The position numbers were made by a program, and so were the translations under genes. A model generated the notes under the pieces. That model was not told where the DNA came from. It saw nothing but the letters and a program-made list of their open reading frames with translations, and searched no databases. A stretch of DNA of 64,000 bases, taken from Leucobacter muris (lineage in GTDB: Bacteria > Actinomycetota > Actinomycetes > Actinomycetales > Microbacteriaceae). The DNA is taken from NCBI RefSeq assembly GCF_004028235.1, contig NZ_CP035037.1, forward strand, positions 3,100,001 to 3,164,000. The letters run 5' to 3'. This document shows positions 25,646 through 36,288 of the stretch, piece by piece; within the stretch, counting starts at the first letter, position 1, and each line of letters starts with the position of its first letter.

Positions 25646-26683
25646 TCAGTCGAGCCGGCCGGGGCGCAGCGGCAGGCCGCTCGCCGTGTAGATCGCATCG
25701 ATGAGCGCCATCGTGCGGCGGGATCGCGCGAGCGGCTCGGCGGGGCGCTCGCCGCCCCGCAGCTCGCGGCGGATCCTGCGCAGCTGGTACGCGTACGACG
25801 AGACCGTGCCGGCGCGCTCGACGCGCTCCTCGACACCGGCCCCCGTCGTCGTGCGCACGATCAGGCGGTCGTCCTCCTGCGGCTTCACGAAGTTCGGCAG
25901 CAGCACCTCGCCCAGGCTGCCCGTCACCCGCAGGCCGAAGTCCCACCGGGAGCTGTTCATGCTCGTGCGCACCGTCGCGGGCACGTCGCCGAGCGTCAGC
26001 CGCGCGTCGACGGCGGCGTCGACCCGCTCGTCGCCCGCGTACGGCTCCGCCTCCGCCGTCTCCAGCTCGACCGGCGCGCCCATCGCGTCGCCGAGCAGCA
26101 GCAGGGCGTTCAGGGCGTAGCAGCCGAGATCCATCATGGTGCCGCCGGCGAGCTCGAAGCTCCAGCGCGGGTCGCTCGCGGGCGGGGCGGGCATGTGCAT
26201 GCGCACCTCGACCTCGCGCAGCTCGCCGATGCCCTCCGAAAGGCCGGCTCCGGCGTCGCCGTGCCGCACCAGGTCGACCAGGCGCTGCACCGCGGGATGG
26301 TCGGCGTAGTGGAACGCCTCCCAGGCCCAGCCGCTCGAGCTCGCGAGCCGCGACGCGACGGCGTCGAACTCGGCCAGGTTCGCCGCGAAGGGCTTCTCGA
26401 CCAGCACCGAGCGCCCGGCTTCGAGCGCCCTCGCCGTCCACTCGGCGTGCAGACCGTTCGGCAGGCCGATGTAGATCAGGTCGAGCGAGTCGTCGGCGAC
26501 GAGCGCCTCGTAACTCTCGCGGATGCCGCCGTAGCCGTGCTCGGCGGCGTAGGCGCGGGCGCGCTCGGGATCCCGCGCCGCGACCGCGGCCCGCACATCG
26601 CCCGTCGCGCGGCTCGCGTCGGTGATCGCGAGTTCGGCGATGCGCGAGGCGCCCAGCAGTCCGATCCTCAGCGGCTCGCTCAC
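25646..26683 (-). CDS. Gfo/Idh/MocA oxidoreductase
   Basis: A 345-residue NAD(P)-binding oxidoreductase. Rossmann GLLGASRIA near residue 8, VLVEKPFAAN with the catalytic Lys, WEAFHYADHP, and MMDLGCYALN, a pattern close to dihydrodiol/glucose-fructose-type members. The GTG start (26681-26683) overlaps the preceding isomerase stop (GTGA), so the two are translationally coupled and probably act in consecutive steps. Confidence 0.85.
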   Translation of the reverse strand: MSEPLRIGLLGASRIAELAITDASRATGDVRAAVAARDPERARAYAAEHGYGGIRESYEALVADDSLDLIYIGLPNGLHAEWTARALEAGRSVLVEKPFAANLAEFDAVASRLASSSGWAWEAFHYADHPAVQRLVDLVRHGDAGAGLSEGIGELREVEVRMHMPAPPASDPRWSFELAGGTMMDLGCYALNALLLLGDAMGAPVELETAEAEPYAGDERVDAAVDARLTLGDVPATVRTSMNSSRWDFGLRVTGSLGEVLLPNFVKPQEDDRLIVRTTTGAGVEERVERAGTVSSYAYQLRRIRRELRGGERPAEPLARSRRTMALIDAIYTASGLPLRPGRLD

Positions 26684-27549
26684 GCCGCGACCGCCTGCCG
26701 GATGAACTCGACGCTGCGGCGCGCGTTGTCGAGCGCGCGCACCGCGTCGTCGTCGTTCTCGACCACCGTGTCCTGCTCGAGCACGTACCAGCCGTCGTAG
26801 CCCGCGCCGCGCAGGGCGGCGACGATCTCGCCGATGCGGGCGTCGCCGGAGCCGAGCGCCCGGTACATGCCCTGCCGCACCCCCTCGCGGTAGTCGATCT
26901 CGCCGGCGCGCACCCGGCCCGCGACATCGAGGCTCACATCCTTGAGGTGGGCGTGCACGATGCGGTCGGCGTGCCGCGTCACGAAGTCGACGGGGTCGCC
27001 GCCGCCCAGCGTGTAGTGGCCGGTGTCGAGGCAGAGTCCGATGCGCGACCCCTCGACCACGCGCGCGACCGCCTCGGGCGTCTCGACGACCGTGCCGAGG
27101 TGCGGGTGCAGGGTGGCCACGACGCCCACCGCGGCCGCGGCGTCGAGCGCGCGGTCGAGGTTCGCGAGCAGGGCCGCCCACTCCTCGTCGCTCAGCTCGG
27201 CGGCGCCGTCGTAGCCCTCCTCGCCCGTCACGGCCGACAGCACCATGGTGCCGGCGCCGGCCGCCGCGTACGCCTCGAGCTCGCGCTCGATCACGGGGAG
27301 CGGGTCCTCGTCGGCCCGGTGCAGCACCACGGGGAAGAACCCGCCGACCGCCTGCAGACCGGCCTCGGCGAGCGCCGCGGCCCGCTCGGCCGGCGCGTCG
27401 GGCAGGAAGCCCTCGGGCCCGAACTCGGTGGCCGCGATCCCGAGGCCCACCATCTCCGAGAGCACCCGCTCGCGGTCGAGCTGCACCCCCCAGTCGGGAA
27501 CCTCGATGACGCCCCAGCTGATGGGCGCGGATGCGATGCGTGCGTTCAT
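26680..27549 (-). CDS. IolE-like TIM-barrel (sugar phosphate isomerase/epimerase fold)
   Basis: A 289-residue xylose-isomerase-like barrel. It opens SAPISWGVIEVPDWG and carries GIAATEFGPEGFLP, TLHPHLGTVVETPE, LCLDTGHYTLGGGDP and VHAHLKDV. These match the metal ligands and spacing of inosose dehydratase IolE, which converts scyllo-inosose to a diketone. The ATG at 27547-27549 has GGAG upstream. It lies between two Gfo/Idh/MocA genes, the right context for an inositol-like route. True IolE activity is plausible but not proven. Confidence 0.85.
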   Translation of the reverse strand: MNARIASAPISWGVIEVPDWGVQLDRERVLSEMVGLGIAATEFGPEGFLPDAPAERAAALAEAGLQAVGGFFPVVLHRADEDPLPVIERELEAYAAAGAGTMVLSAVTGEEGYDGAAELSDEEWAALLANLDRALDAAAAVGVVATLHPHLGTVVETPEAVARVVEGSRIGLCLDTGHYTLGGGDPVDFVTRHADRIVHAHLKDVSLDVAGRVRAGEIDYREGVRQGMYRALGSGDARIGEIVAALRGAGYDGWYVLEQDTVVENDDDAVRALDNARRSVEFIRQAVAA

Positions 27550-27626
27550 GGTGACTCCTTCGTCGGTGCGGGTGCTCCCGCTCCCCCCGGGTCCGGCGAG
27601 GGGAGCGGCGGTGGGCTCGGGGCGGA

Positions 27627-28850
27627 TCAGACCCGCGTCGAGGCGGTCGTGCCGGCGACCGGGGAGCTCTGCTCCCAGCCGCGCGACTCGGCGGAGCGCT
27701 CGGCCGCGGTGACGACCTGCGCGGCCGACAGCGCGTCCTGGATGTTCGAGTTCAGCGCCTCGCGCCCGAGCACGGCCTGCAGGAACTTCTTCGCCTCGAT
27801 CACCTTGAGGTCGTCGTAGCCCATCGCGGTGCCGGCGCCGGGCTGGAAACGGCCGAAGTCGCCCATGCCGGGGCGGGCCATGATGCGGGTGTAGCCCTGG
27901 TTCTCGGCGCCGAGGCCGCCAGAGAGGTGCAGCTCGTTCATGCGTTCGAAGTCCCAGTGGGCCGAGCCCTCGGTGCCGTAGACCTCGATGCCGTAACTGG
28001 CGCGCGGGCCGACCGCGACGCGCGACGCCTCGAGCGTGCCGACCGCGCCCGAGGCCGAGGCGTCGTCCGAGAGGCGCACGAGCATCGCGGCGTAGTCCTC
28101 GTTCTCGACGGGCTTCATCTCGCCGTCCTCGATGACGGCGAAGTGCGTGCCGGTGCCCATGGGCAGCTCGGGGCGCTCGACGTAGACGGTCGAGGTGAGC
28201 GCACTGACCTCGCGGATCGGGCCGAGCGCGTACTGCACGAGGTCGACGAGGTGCCCCATCAGGTCGCCTAGCACCCCGTTGCCGGCGAGGCCGCGCACGA
28301 AGCGCCACGACAGCGCGCCGCGGGGGTCGGCCGAGTAGTCGGCGAACATCTGGCCGCGCACGTTGGTGATGCGGCCGAGCCGGCCCTCGGCGACGAGCTC
28401 GCGCAGGTACTCGACGGCGGGCGCGTGCCGGTAGTTGAATCCGATCGACGAGACGACGCCGGCCTCGGCCGCGGCCTCGGCCACCTCGCGGGTCTCGTGC
28501 TCACCTCGGCCGACGGGCTTCTCGATCCAGAAGTGCTTGCCTGCGCGCGCGGCGGCGACGCCGATCTCGGCGTGCAGGAAGTTGGGGGCGCAGATCGAGA
28601 CGACATCGACCTCGGGGTCGTTCAGCACGTCGCGGTAGTCGGCCGAGGCCCGCTCGTAGCCGAGCACCTCGACGGCCTCCTCGGCGCGGGCGGAGGCGGG
28701 GTCGGCCGCGTGCACGAGACGGGGGCGGATCTTGAGGTCGGGGTAGGCGTAGCGCAGGTTCGTGTAGGCACGGCTGTGCAGCTGCCCCATCCAGCCCACG
28801 CTGATGAGCCCGACGCCGATCGTGGTGGTGCCGTCTTCGTTCGTCTGCAT
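27627..28850 (-). CDS. Gfo/Idh/MocA oxidoreductase, long (about 400 aa) subgroup
   Basis: A 407-residue oxidoreductase. LISVGWMGQLHSRAY is its Rossmann start, FWIEKPVGRG gives the catalytic Lys, and GDLMGHLVDLVQYALG carries the conserved His/Asp. It resembles the proteins at 48883 and 55090 in length and in these motifs, a separate subgroup from the IolG-type members. ATG at 28848-28850. First gene of an operon driven by a promoter with a TTGGACCGGTCCAA operator, so LacI-controlled. Confidence 0.87.
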   Translation of the reverse strand: MQTNEDGTTTIGVGLISVGWMGQLHSRAYTNLRYAYPDLKIRPRLVHAADPASARAEEAVEVLGYERASADYRDVLNDPEVDVVSICAPNFLHAEIGVAAARAGKHFWIEKPVGRGEHETREVAEAAAEAGVVSSIGFNYRHAPAVEYLRELVAEGRLGRITNVRGQMFADYSADPRGALSWRFVRGLAGNGVLGDLMGHLVDLVQYALGPIREVSALTSTVYVERPELPMGTGTHFAVIEDGEMKPVENEDYAAMLVRLSDDASASGAVGTLEASRVAVGPRASYGIEVYGTEGSAHWDFERMNELHLSGGLGAENQGYTRIMARPGMGDFGRFQPGAGTAMGYDDLKVIEAKKFLQAVLGREALNSNIQDALSAAQVVTAAERSAESRGWEQSSPVAGTTASTRV

Positions 28851-28916
28851 GATCGTGGTTCTTTCAGTCGAGGTGCTGGGCACCGTGCGTCGTCGCGGGT
28901 CGGTCGGCTCGAATTA

Positions 28917-28959
28917 TGGACCGGTCCAAATTGTAAGGACAAGGCGTTGGGGCTGTCAA
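28917..28959 (-). promoter_or_regulatory. Promoter with LacI-type operator (site 1)
   Basis: Minus strand: -35 TTGACA (28954-28959), 18-base spacer, -10 TACAAT (28930-28935), immediately followed by TTTGGACCGGTCCATAA; the palindrome TGGACCGGTCCA is 28917-28928. The operator covers the expected start point, so bound repressor would block initiation. Same architecture as the site at 39825. Confidence 0.8.
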
Positions 28960-29032
28960 CACGGTCGGCTCGTCCCGCCCGCGCTTCGGAGCTCACCCGC
29001 ATCTCGGAGCGGATCGCGAGCCTCGATCCGAA

Positions 29033-30237
29033 TCATCGGTCAGCGCCGAAGAACGGGCCGCGGATCCCGCGCACCGCGAACAGCAGCAGCCCGATCCCGA
29101 GCAGCCCCAGCGCCCCATACGGCAGTGCGCCCGGGCCGACGCCCGCGAGCAGCCCCGCGCCCGCGAGCGACCCGACGAAGCTGCCGAGGTTCGCGGTGCC
29201 CGACGGCATCGACGACGCGAGCCGCGGAAAGCGGCGCAGCTCGCGCAGGAACAGCACCTGGCCCGCGGGACTGCCCCCGCCCAGCATCGCGCCGATCAGC
29301 AGCAGCCCCGCTGCCGCGCCCGCCCAGCCGATGCCCGGCACCAGCAGCAGGCACGCCCCAACCGCGCCCGCGCCTCCCGCGACCCAGAACGCAGCGACCG
29401 CAGCCCGATCCGCCAGCCACCCGGCGCCGAGGTTGCCGAGGTTCATGCCGATCCCGAACGCGAGCATCGCCCACGCCGTCGTCAGCAGACCCCCGCCGCC
29501 CTGCACCCACCCGATGACGGGGGCGACGTAGGTGACGACCGCGAACCCGCTCGCGGCGACCAGCACCGCCGCAGCCCCGAGCACGAACAGCCCGGGCGCC
29601 GGCCGATGGCCGCCGACCGCAGCCCCGGCTCGTACACCGCCCCCGCAGGCGGTGCGACGCGCAGCAGCGCCACGAACGGCACCGCGAACAGCAGCGACGC
29701 GCCGCCCACGATCAGCCGCCAGTCGGCCGCCTGCCCCATCGCCGTGAGCACCGGCACCCCCAGCAGGTTCGCCGCGGCGAGCCCGCCGTGCACGATCGCC
29801 GAACCCCGGCCGTAGCGCGTGTGCCCGAGCATGTGCGCGCCCGCCATCGCACCCACCCCGATGAAGCTCGCGTGCGTGAGCGCCGCGAGGAACCGCAGCG
29901 CGAGCGCCACCGGCAGCGACGGGGCGAACGCCGTGAGCACGGTGAAGAGCAGCATGCCGCCCGCGCAGACGAGCAGGGCGCCGCGCTCGGACAGGCATCG
30001 GATCACGATCGGCGTCGACACCATGCCCGCCACCACGCCCAGCGCGTAGGCCGAGGCGAGCCCGCCGCTCGCCGCCAGCGCCGCCTCCGGGCGACTCGCG
30101 TACAGCGTCGGCAGCAGATCCGCGGCGATCTGCGGCAGCAGCCCCATCACGATGAACTCGCTGACGCCGATCCCGAATCCCCCGCACACGAGGGCGGCGA
30201 TCAGGATCGCGCCCCGAAGACGGCGATGACCGGACAT
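29033..30237 (-). pseudogene. MFS transporter (DHA1-like) with a frameshift
   Basis: Start ATG at 30235-30237 with AGGAG upstream. The N-terminal half reads GVSEFIVMGLLPQIAADLLP and GHTRYGRGSAIVHGGLAAAN, typical of the 12-helix drug/sugar efflux MFS group. That frame breaks near 29600 in a G/C run. The remaining helices, beginning PGLFVLGAAAVLVAASGFAV and ending GIRGPFFGADR, continue in the next frame to a stop at 29033-29035. The pattern fits loss of one base. A restored protein would be about 400 residues. It could be a true pseudogene or a sequencing error. A terminator separates it from the ABC operon upstream. Confidence 0.75.
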
Positions 30238-30264
30238 GCGGGGCTCCTCTCGAACGGCGCGCAC

Positions 30265-30310
30265 GTGAACGGGGTGACCGCTCGAACGCTCGAGCGGTCA
30301 CCCCGTTCAC
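30265..30310 (-). terminator. Terminator of the frc-type ABC operon
   Basis: A perfect 21-base-pair stem (30265-30285 with 30290-30310) closes a 4-base ACGC loop, 12 bases after the ATPase stop. No strong U-run follows. It lies between the ABC operon and the MFS gene. Confidence 0.75.
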
Positions 30311-30322
30311 CACGGGGGCGGC

Positions 30323-31255
30323 CTATCGGCCGTCGTCCTCTTCCATGGGGATCGCCGTCACGGCCTCCGTGACCGGCACGTGGCCGACACCCGCGGCGGT
30401 GTCCCCTTCGATCTCGTTGCGGATCGTGCGCACCGTGTCGGTGCTGGTGCCCACCTGACGCAGCTCGTGCACCAGCTGCTCGAGCTCGGCGCCGCCCGCC
30501 ATCAGGCCGGTCAGCTCCTCGAGCGAGATCTCCGACTTCTCGTGGTAGCCGATGCTCTGGCCGCGCTTCAGCAGCAGGAACCGGTCTCCCACGGGGTAGG
30601 CGTGGTGCGGGTTGTGCGTGATGAAGATCACGCCCAGACCGCGGTCGCGCGCCTGGATGATGTAGCGCAGCACGACACCCGACTGCTTCACGCCGAGCGC
30701 GGCGGTCGGCTCGTCGAGGATCAGCACCTTCGCGCCGAAGTACACGGCTCGGGCGATGGCGACGCACTGGCGCTCGCCCCCCGAGAGGGTGCCGATCGGC
30801 TGATCCACGTCGCGCAGATCGATGCCCATGTCGAGCAGTTCCTTCTTCGCCGTCTTCCGCATGAAGTCGACGTCGAGCCGGCGGAACGGCCCCCACCCCT
30901 TCGTCACCTCGGAGCCGAGGAAGAAGTTGCGCCACACCGGCATGAGCGGCGCGACCGCGAGATCCTGGTAGACCGTGGCGATGCCGCGGTTGAGCGCCTC
31001 GCGGGGGGAGCCGAACTTCACCTCCTCACCCTCGACGAGATAGGCGCCCTCGGTGTTCTGGTGCAGACCCGCGATGATCTTGATGAGCGTCGACTTGCCG
31101 GCGCCGTTGTCGCCGAGCACGCACATCACCTCTCCCGGGCTCACCTTCAGGCTCACGTCGCGCAGCGCGATGATGTTGCCGTAGCGCTTGCCCGCCTCGC
31201 GAAGCTCGACGAGCGGCGCGCCGGTCTTCGGCTCGACCGTTGCGGTGGCGTTCAT
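30323..31255 (-). CDS. Sugar ABC transporter ATP-binding protein (single-domain, FrcA-like)
   Basis: A 310-residue ATPase. Walker [11 protein letters not shown]-loop [20 protein letters not shown], signature LSGGERQ, Walker [12 protein letters not shown] and switch His [12 protein letters not shown]. Unlike RbsA it has one nucleotide-binding domain, as in fructose/mannose FrcA. A C-terminal extension of about 50 acidic residues is unusual. ATG at 31253-31255 overlaps the permease stop by three bases. Third gene of the SBP-permease-ATPase operon. Confidence 0.88.
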   Translation of the reverse strand: MNATATVEPKTGAPLVELREAGKRYGNIIALRDVSLKVSPGEVMCVLGDNGAGKSTLIKIIAGLHQNTEGAYLVEGEEVKFGSPREALNRGIATVYQDLAVAPLMPVWRNFFLGSEVTKGWGPFRRLDVDFMRKTAKKELLDMGIDLRDVDQPIGTLSGGERQCVAIARAVYFGAKVLILDEPTAALGVKQSGVVLRYIIQARDRGLGVIFITHNPHHAYPVGDRFLLLKRGQSIGYHEKSEISLEELTGLMAGGAELEQLVHELRQVGTSTDTVRTIRNEIEGDTAAGVGHVPVTEAVTAIPMEEDDGR

Positions 31256-32298
31256 TTCCTGCCTCCCTTGCCCGCGCGGCGCTGCAGCGTGAAGTTCAGC
31301 ACGGTCGCCCCGAGGAGCATCGCGCCGAGGAAGAACTTCAGCCAGTCGGGGTTCCACTCCGCGTATACGACGCCCTTGAGCGCCATGCCGTAGATGAGGG
31401 CGCCGATCGCGCCGCCGATCGCGCTGCCGTAGCCGCCCGTCATGAGGCAGCCGCCGACGACCGCGGCGATGATGTAGAGGAACTCGTTGCCGATGCCCTC
31501 GCCGGACTGCACCGTCTTGAAGGCGAACAGCTGGTGCATGCCGAGCAGCCAGGCGCAGAAGCTCACGCCCATGTAGAGGCCGATCTTGGTCCACACCACG
31601 GGCACGCCCACGGCGCGGGCCGCGTCCGGCGCGCCGCCGCTCGAGAAGATCCAGTTGCCGGTCTTCGTGCGCTGCAGGATCCAGGTCGCGATGATCACGA
31701 GCAGGATCCAGTAGAACACCGTGATCTTGACCTTGACGCCGAAGACGGGGATGTCGGAGGCGAAGACCGCCGCGGCCGACTCGAAGCCGGGCCACTGCTC
31801 GATCGAGGGGGCGGCGACGCCGCCCGTGATCGCGCGGGTCACGCCGAGATTCAGGCCGGTGATCATGAAGAACGTCGCCAGCGTGATGATGAAGCTGGAG
31901 AGTTTCGTCTTCGTGAGCAACCACCCGTTGACGAATCCGAGCAGCAGAGACGTGAAGAGGCCGACGATCACCCCGATCCACACGTTGCCGCCGAACCAGT
32001 ACAGGAAGAGCGACGCGGAGAGCGCCGAGAAGACCACGCCCACGCCGGCGGAGAGGTCGACCTCGCCGCCGATCATGAGCAGCGAGACGCCGACGGCCAT
32101 GATGCCGACGGTCGAGGCGCCGTAGAGGATCGTGGCGATCGACTCCGGCTTCGTGAACTGGGGCGCGACCGCCGCGAACATGATCACGAGGACCAGTGCT
32201 GCGGCGGTGGCGCCGGCCTCCGGCTTGGTGAAGAACCTGGTGAACAGGTTGCCGGAGGCCAGCCGCTCGTCAGCCTTGGGGGCTGTTGTCGTAGACAT
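31252..32298 (-). CDS. Sugar ABC transporter permease (FrcC/RbsC-like)
   Basis: A 348-residue permease of the branched-chain/ribose type. [20 protein letters not shown] and [22 protein letters not shown] are hallmark segments, and [26 protein letters not shown] is the ATPase-contacting C-terminal region. Ten helices are visible. It sits between the binding protein and the single-domain ATPase, giving a complete simple-sugar importer. Confidence 0.88.
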   Translation of the reverse strand: MSTTTAPKADERLASGNLFTRFFTKPEAGATAAALVLVIMFAAVAPQFTKPESIATILYGASTVGIMAVGVSLLMIGGEVDLSAGVGVVFSALSASLFLYWFGGNVWIGVIVGLFTSLLLGFVNGWLLTKTKLSSFIITLATFFMITGLNLGVTRAITGGVAAPSIEQWPGFESAAAVFASDIPVFGVKVKITVFYWILLVIIATWILQRTKTGNWIFSSGGAPDAARAVGVPVVWTKIGLYMGVSFCAWLLGMHQLFAFKTVQSGEGIGNEFLYIIAAVVGGCLMTGGYGSAIGGAIGALIYGMALKGVVYAEWNPDWLKFFLGAMLLGATVLNFTLQRRAGKGGRK

Positions 32299-32319
32299 GT
32301 GAGAGATCCCGCCGCCTGC

Positions 32320-33318
<999 letters not shown>

Positions 33319-33643
33319 AGTTTCACTCCATCGTGTTTTTGAACTAATGTCGTTACAAAGCTTGCGCTCTGGATTTACAGTACCGCAACTTCCCGAGTCG
33401 GGCGACATCTACGGTAAAGGTTCGATAACGACCTGGCGACACCGCAATTCTGCCCCGAAACGCCTGCCCGCGCCTCGATTCGCCCCGCGCGCGGGGCGAA
33501 TCGCCGCCGACGCGCCCGGGATCGGCACCGCCTGATCCCTGTTCCCGAGATGAAACATCCTGGTAAACTTGGACCGGTCCAAATCATCACACGACCGCGC
33601 GGCGCTGTCAAGGACGGCTCCGCCGACCACACAGAGGAGCGAC
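33319..33643. other. 325-base intergenic control region
   Basis: Lies between the divergent ABC binding-protein gene and a TIM-barrel gene. It holds the motif AATGTCGTTACA (33346-33357) near the binding-protein start and the LacI-type operator site 2 (33569-33582) near the TIM-barrel start. Nothing coding is seen; the middle (33440-33540) shows only a C/G-rich repeat CGCGCGCGGGGCG. Confidence 0.6.
33564..33582 (+). promoter_or_regulatory. LacI-type operator (site 2) next to a -10 box
   Basis: TTGGACCGGTCCAA at 33569-33582 directly follows a TAAACT -10-like box (33564-33569). No good -35 is visible (TTCCCG at 33542-33547 is the best, 16 bases away). It faces the TIM-barrel gene at 33644 and could also affect the divergent ABC operon 250 bases away. 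Confidence 0.7.
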
Positions 33644-34519
33644 GTGAACCGCGAACCCAGACTGCTCGCCACCTGCTGGACCACGGCGGGCGCCGCCAGC
33701 CCCTCCGGGCCCCTCACCCGCAGCCCGTTCACGGTCGCCGACCGCATCGCCGCAGCCGCAGCCGACGGCTGGAGCGGCTTCGGGCTCGTGCACGCCGACC
33801 TCGTCGAGTTCCGCCGCACCCGCCCGCTCGGCGAGCTGCGCCGCCTGCTCGACGATCACGGCGTCGAGCACCTCGAGCTCGAGCTCATCGAGGACTGGGG
33901 GACCGACGGCGAGCGGCGAACCGCCTCCGACCGCGTGCGACGCGACGTCTTCGACGCCGCCGAGGCCGCGGGGGCGGCCACCGTCAAGGTGGGACCCGAC
34001 ACCTCGGCGCCCGCCGACCCCGATCGCCTCGCCGAGAGCTTCGCCACGCTCGCCGCCGAGGCGGCCGAGCACGGCACCCGCGTCGCGCTCGAGTTCCTGC
34101 CCTTCGCCGGCACCCTGCGCGACCTGCGGGCCGGCATCGACCTCGTGACGCGGGTCGGCCACCCGGCCGGCGGGCTCTGCCTCGACGTCTGGCACGTCGC
34201 GCGCCCCGGCACCGACTACGCCCTGATCGCCGAATCCCTGCCCGGCGAGCACCTCTTCGCGGTCGAGCTCGATGACGCTGCCGCAGAGCCCGTCGGCACC
34301 CTCTTCGAGGACACCGCGCAACGCCGCCTGCTGCCCGGGCAGGGCTCGTTCGACGTGCCAGCGTTCATCGCCGCCGTGCGCGCCACCGGTTTCGACGGGC
34401 CCTGGGGCGTCGAGATGCTCTCGGATCGGCACCGCGGCCTGCCCCTGCCGCAGGCGCTCCGCGAGGCGCGCGAGGCCGCGCTCGCCTGCTTCGCCGAGGC
34501 GGACCACCGCGCCGCCTGA
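33644..34519 (+). CDS. TIM-barrel sugar isomerase/epimerase-fold protein
   Basis: A 291-residue xylose-isomerase-like barrel starting at GTG (33644) with GAGGAGC upstream. Metal-site segments are VEHLELELIEDWG, VALEFLPFAG, GLCLDVWHVAR and WGVEMLSDRHRGLPL. It is clearly paralogous to the gene at 39955 (both have WSGFGL/WSGMGL, ...DLxE-K/FRRT and the C-terminal GPWGVEMLS). Alone on its strand with its own LacI-type operator. Reaction unknown; dehydratase or epimerase of a keto-sugar is plausible. Confidence 0.83.
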   Translation: MNREPRLLATCWTTAGAASPSGPLTRSPFTVADRIAAAAADGWSGFGLVHADLVEFRRTRPLGELRRLLDDHGVEHLELELIEDWGTDGERRTASDRVRRDVFDAAEAAGAATVKVGPDTSAPADPDRLAESFATLAAEAAEHGTRVALEFLPFAGTLRDLRAGIDLVTRVGHPAGGLCLDVWHVARPGTDYALIAESLPGEHLFAVELDDAAAEPVGTLFEDTAQRRLLPGQGSFDVPAFIAAVRATGFDGPWGVEMLSDRHRGLPLPQALREAREAALACFAEADHRAA

Positions 34520-34558
34520 GCGCCGGAGCCGATCTGCGCGCGTCGCGGGCCCGCGCGG

Positions 34559-35491
34559 CTACACCGCGGCCACGTGGGCCGGCGATCCGCCCGCGAGCGT
34601 CGCCGTCACCGCCTCCGCGGCCATGCGGAACGTAGCCGCCATGGCGCCCTCGGAGAGCCCGGTGGTGTGCGGGCTCAGCAGCACGCGCTGATCCCCCGCC
34701 AGGGGGCGGTCCCGCGCCGGCTCGACCTCGAACACGTCGAGACCGACGCCCGCGAGCAGCCCCTCGTCGAGGCCGGCGAGCAGCGTCGCCGCGCTCACGA
34801 GATCGGCGCGGGCGCAGTTCACGAGCACGAGCCCGGGCCGCGCCGTGCGTAGCAGCTCGATCGGCAGCAGCTCGCCGCCGCCGCCCGGCAAGTGCAGGGT
34901 GATCGCGTCGGCGAGGCGCACCGCTTCCTCGAGGCTCGCGTTCTCGTACTCCTCCGACCGCACGAACGGGTCGTGCACGATCACCCGCATGCCGAACGCG
35001 GCGCCGAAGCCCGCGATGATCCGCCCGATCCGCCCGAAGCCGAGCACGGCGAGGGTCTTGCCGAACAGGTCGCCGGGAACGGGCGCGGACCCGCTCCCCC
35101 AGTTCCCCGAGGCGACGAACGCGTTCGACTCCCCCAGCCGCTTGACGAGCGAGCAGACCATCGCGAACGCCCCCTCGGCGACGGCTCGACTGTTGCTGCC
35201 GGGCGTCACCGCGACGGCGATCCCCCGCTCGGCCGCCGCGGCCACGTCGACGCGTTCGACGCCCACGCCCGTGCGGGCCACGACCCGCAGCCGCGGCATG
35301 CGATCGAGCAGCGGGCGATCGACGTCGAACGCGGCGCGCACGATGGCCCCCTCGGCCACCGCGAGGTCGCCCGCCGAGGGATCGGCCACGAAGAGCGCGC
35401 CCTCGGGCAGGAACGGGCGCACGAGGGCGGGATCGACCGGGCCGAGCCCGACCACGACGGCGTCGGCTCCCCCTCGCGCCGGACCGGTCAT
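34559..35491 (-). CDS. D-2-hydroxyacid dehydrogenase
   Basis: A 310-residue NAD-dependent enzyme that reduces 2-keto acids or oxidises D-2-hydroxyacids. The nucleotide motif is VLGFGRIGRIIAGFG. The catalytic Arg is in NCARADLV, the Glu in DVFEVEP and the His in LSPHTTG. ATG at 35489-35491 overlaps the aldolase stop (ATGA). As the last gene after iolD and an HpcH/HpaI aldolase, it may reduce the 2-keto acid or hydroxypyruvate-like aldolase product. The substrate is inferred from context. Confidence 0.88.
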   Translation of the reverse strand: MTGPARGGADAVVVGLGPVDPALVRPFLPEGALFVADPSAGDLAVAEGAIVRAAFDVDRPLLDRMPRLRVVARTGVGVERVDVAAAAERGIAVAVTPGSNSRAVAEGAFAMVCSLVKRLGESNAFVASGNWGSGSAPVPGDLFGKTLAVLGFGRIGRIIAGFGAAFGMRVIVHDPFVRSEEYENASLEEAVRLADAITLHLPGGGGELLPIELLRTARPGLVLVNCARADLVSAATLLAGLDEGLLAGVGLDVFEVEPARDRPLAGDQRVLLSPHTTGLSEGAMAATFRMAAEAVTATLAGGSPAHVAAV

Positions 35492-36288
35492 CGCGGCGCC
35501 CCCACCCCATCGGGGATCGCGTCGCGCACGGTCGCGGCGAGCAGCGTGGCGTCCGAACCGACCGCGAGGAAGCCGAAGCCGCGCTCCAGGTACCGCTCGG
35601 CGCCCGCGCGGTCGTTCGCCAGGATGCCCGCCGTCTTGCCGTGCCTGCGGCACGCCTCGACCACGCGGTCGAGCACCCGCTGGAACCCCTCGTCGTCGAA
35701 ACGTCTCGGCACGCCGAGCGCGTAGCTGAGATCCTGCGGGCCCACGAAGAGCACGTCGGCGCCGTCGGTCGCTGCAATCTCGTCCAACTGCTCGACCGCG
35801 CCGAGCGTCTCGATCTGCACGATGCCGACCGTCTGCTCGTTCGAGCGGTCGAGCGCGGCCGTGTCGAGCGTCCAGCGCGCGGCGCGGTTGTAACTCGCCA
35901 CGCCGCGGTCGCCCTGCGGCGGATAGAGCTGATGCCGGCGCGCCTCGGCGGCCTCGGCCGCGCTCGAGATGCGCGGGAGCATCACCCCGGCGGCGCCCGC
36001 GTCGAGCACGCGGCCGATCCGGATCCGCTCCGGCTGCTCGACGCGCACCAGCGTGGCCGCGCCGTACGCGCCGGCGGCCGCGACGATCGCGCCCACCTGA
36101 TCCTCGTCTCCACCGCCGTGCTCGAGGTCGACGAGCACCCAGTCCAGGCCGGCGGCGGCGCAGACCTCGGCCGCGGTCACCGAGCCGAGGCCGAGGAACG
36201 TGCCGATCGTCGGCTCGCCCGAGAGCAGCCGCTCGCGCAGCCCGCGGCCGGCGGAGAGGGGGCCGGCGGCGCGATCCGGCCCGCTCAC
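35488..36288 (-). CDS. HpcH/HpaI family 2-keto-3-deoxy acid aldolase
   Basis: A 266-residue class II aldolase. TIGTFLGLGSVTAAEVCAAA opens the barrel, VLVDLEHGG follows, Arg in LVRVEQ binds the keto acid, and VQIETLGAVEQLDEI with VLFVGPQDLS supplies the metal ligands and the phosphate/carboxylate loop. It would cleave 2-keto-3-deoxy acids to pyruvate and an aldehyde. The GTG start (36286-36288) overlaps the iolD stop. In this operon it may replace IolJ, the usual last-step aldolase. Confidence 0.87.
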   Translation of the reverse strand: MSGPDRAAGPLSAGRGLRERLLSGEPTIGTFLGLGSVTAAEVCAAAGLDWVLVDLEHGGGDEDQVGAIVAAAGAYGAATLVRVEQPERIRIGRVLDAGAAGVMLPRISSAAEAAEARRHQLYPPQGDRGVASYNRAARWTLDTAALDRSNEQTVGIVQIETLGAVEQLDEIAATDGADVLFVGPQDLSYALGVPRRFDDEGFQRVLDRVVEACRRHGKTAGILANDRAGAERYLERGFGFLAVGSDATLLAATVRDAIPDGVGAPR

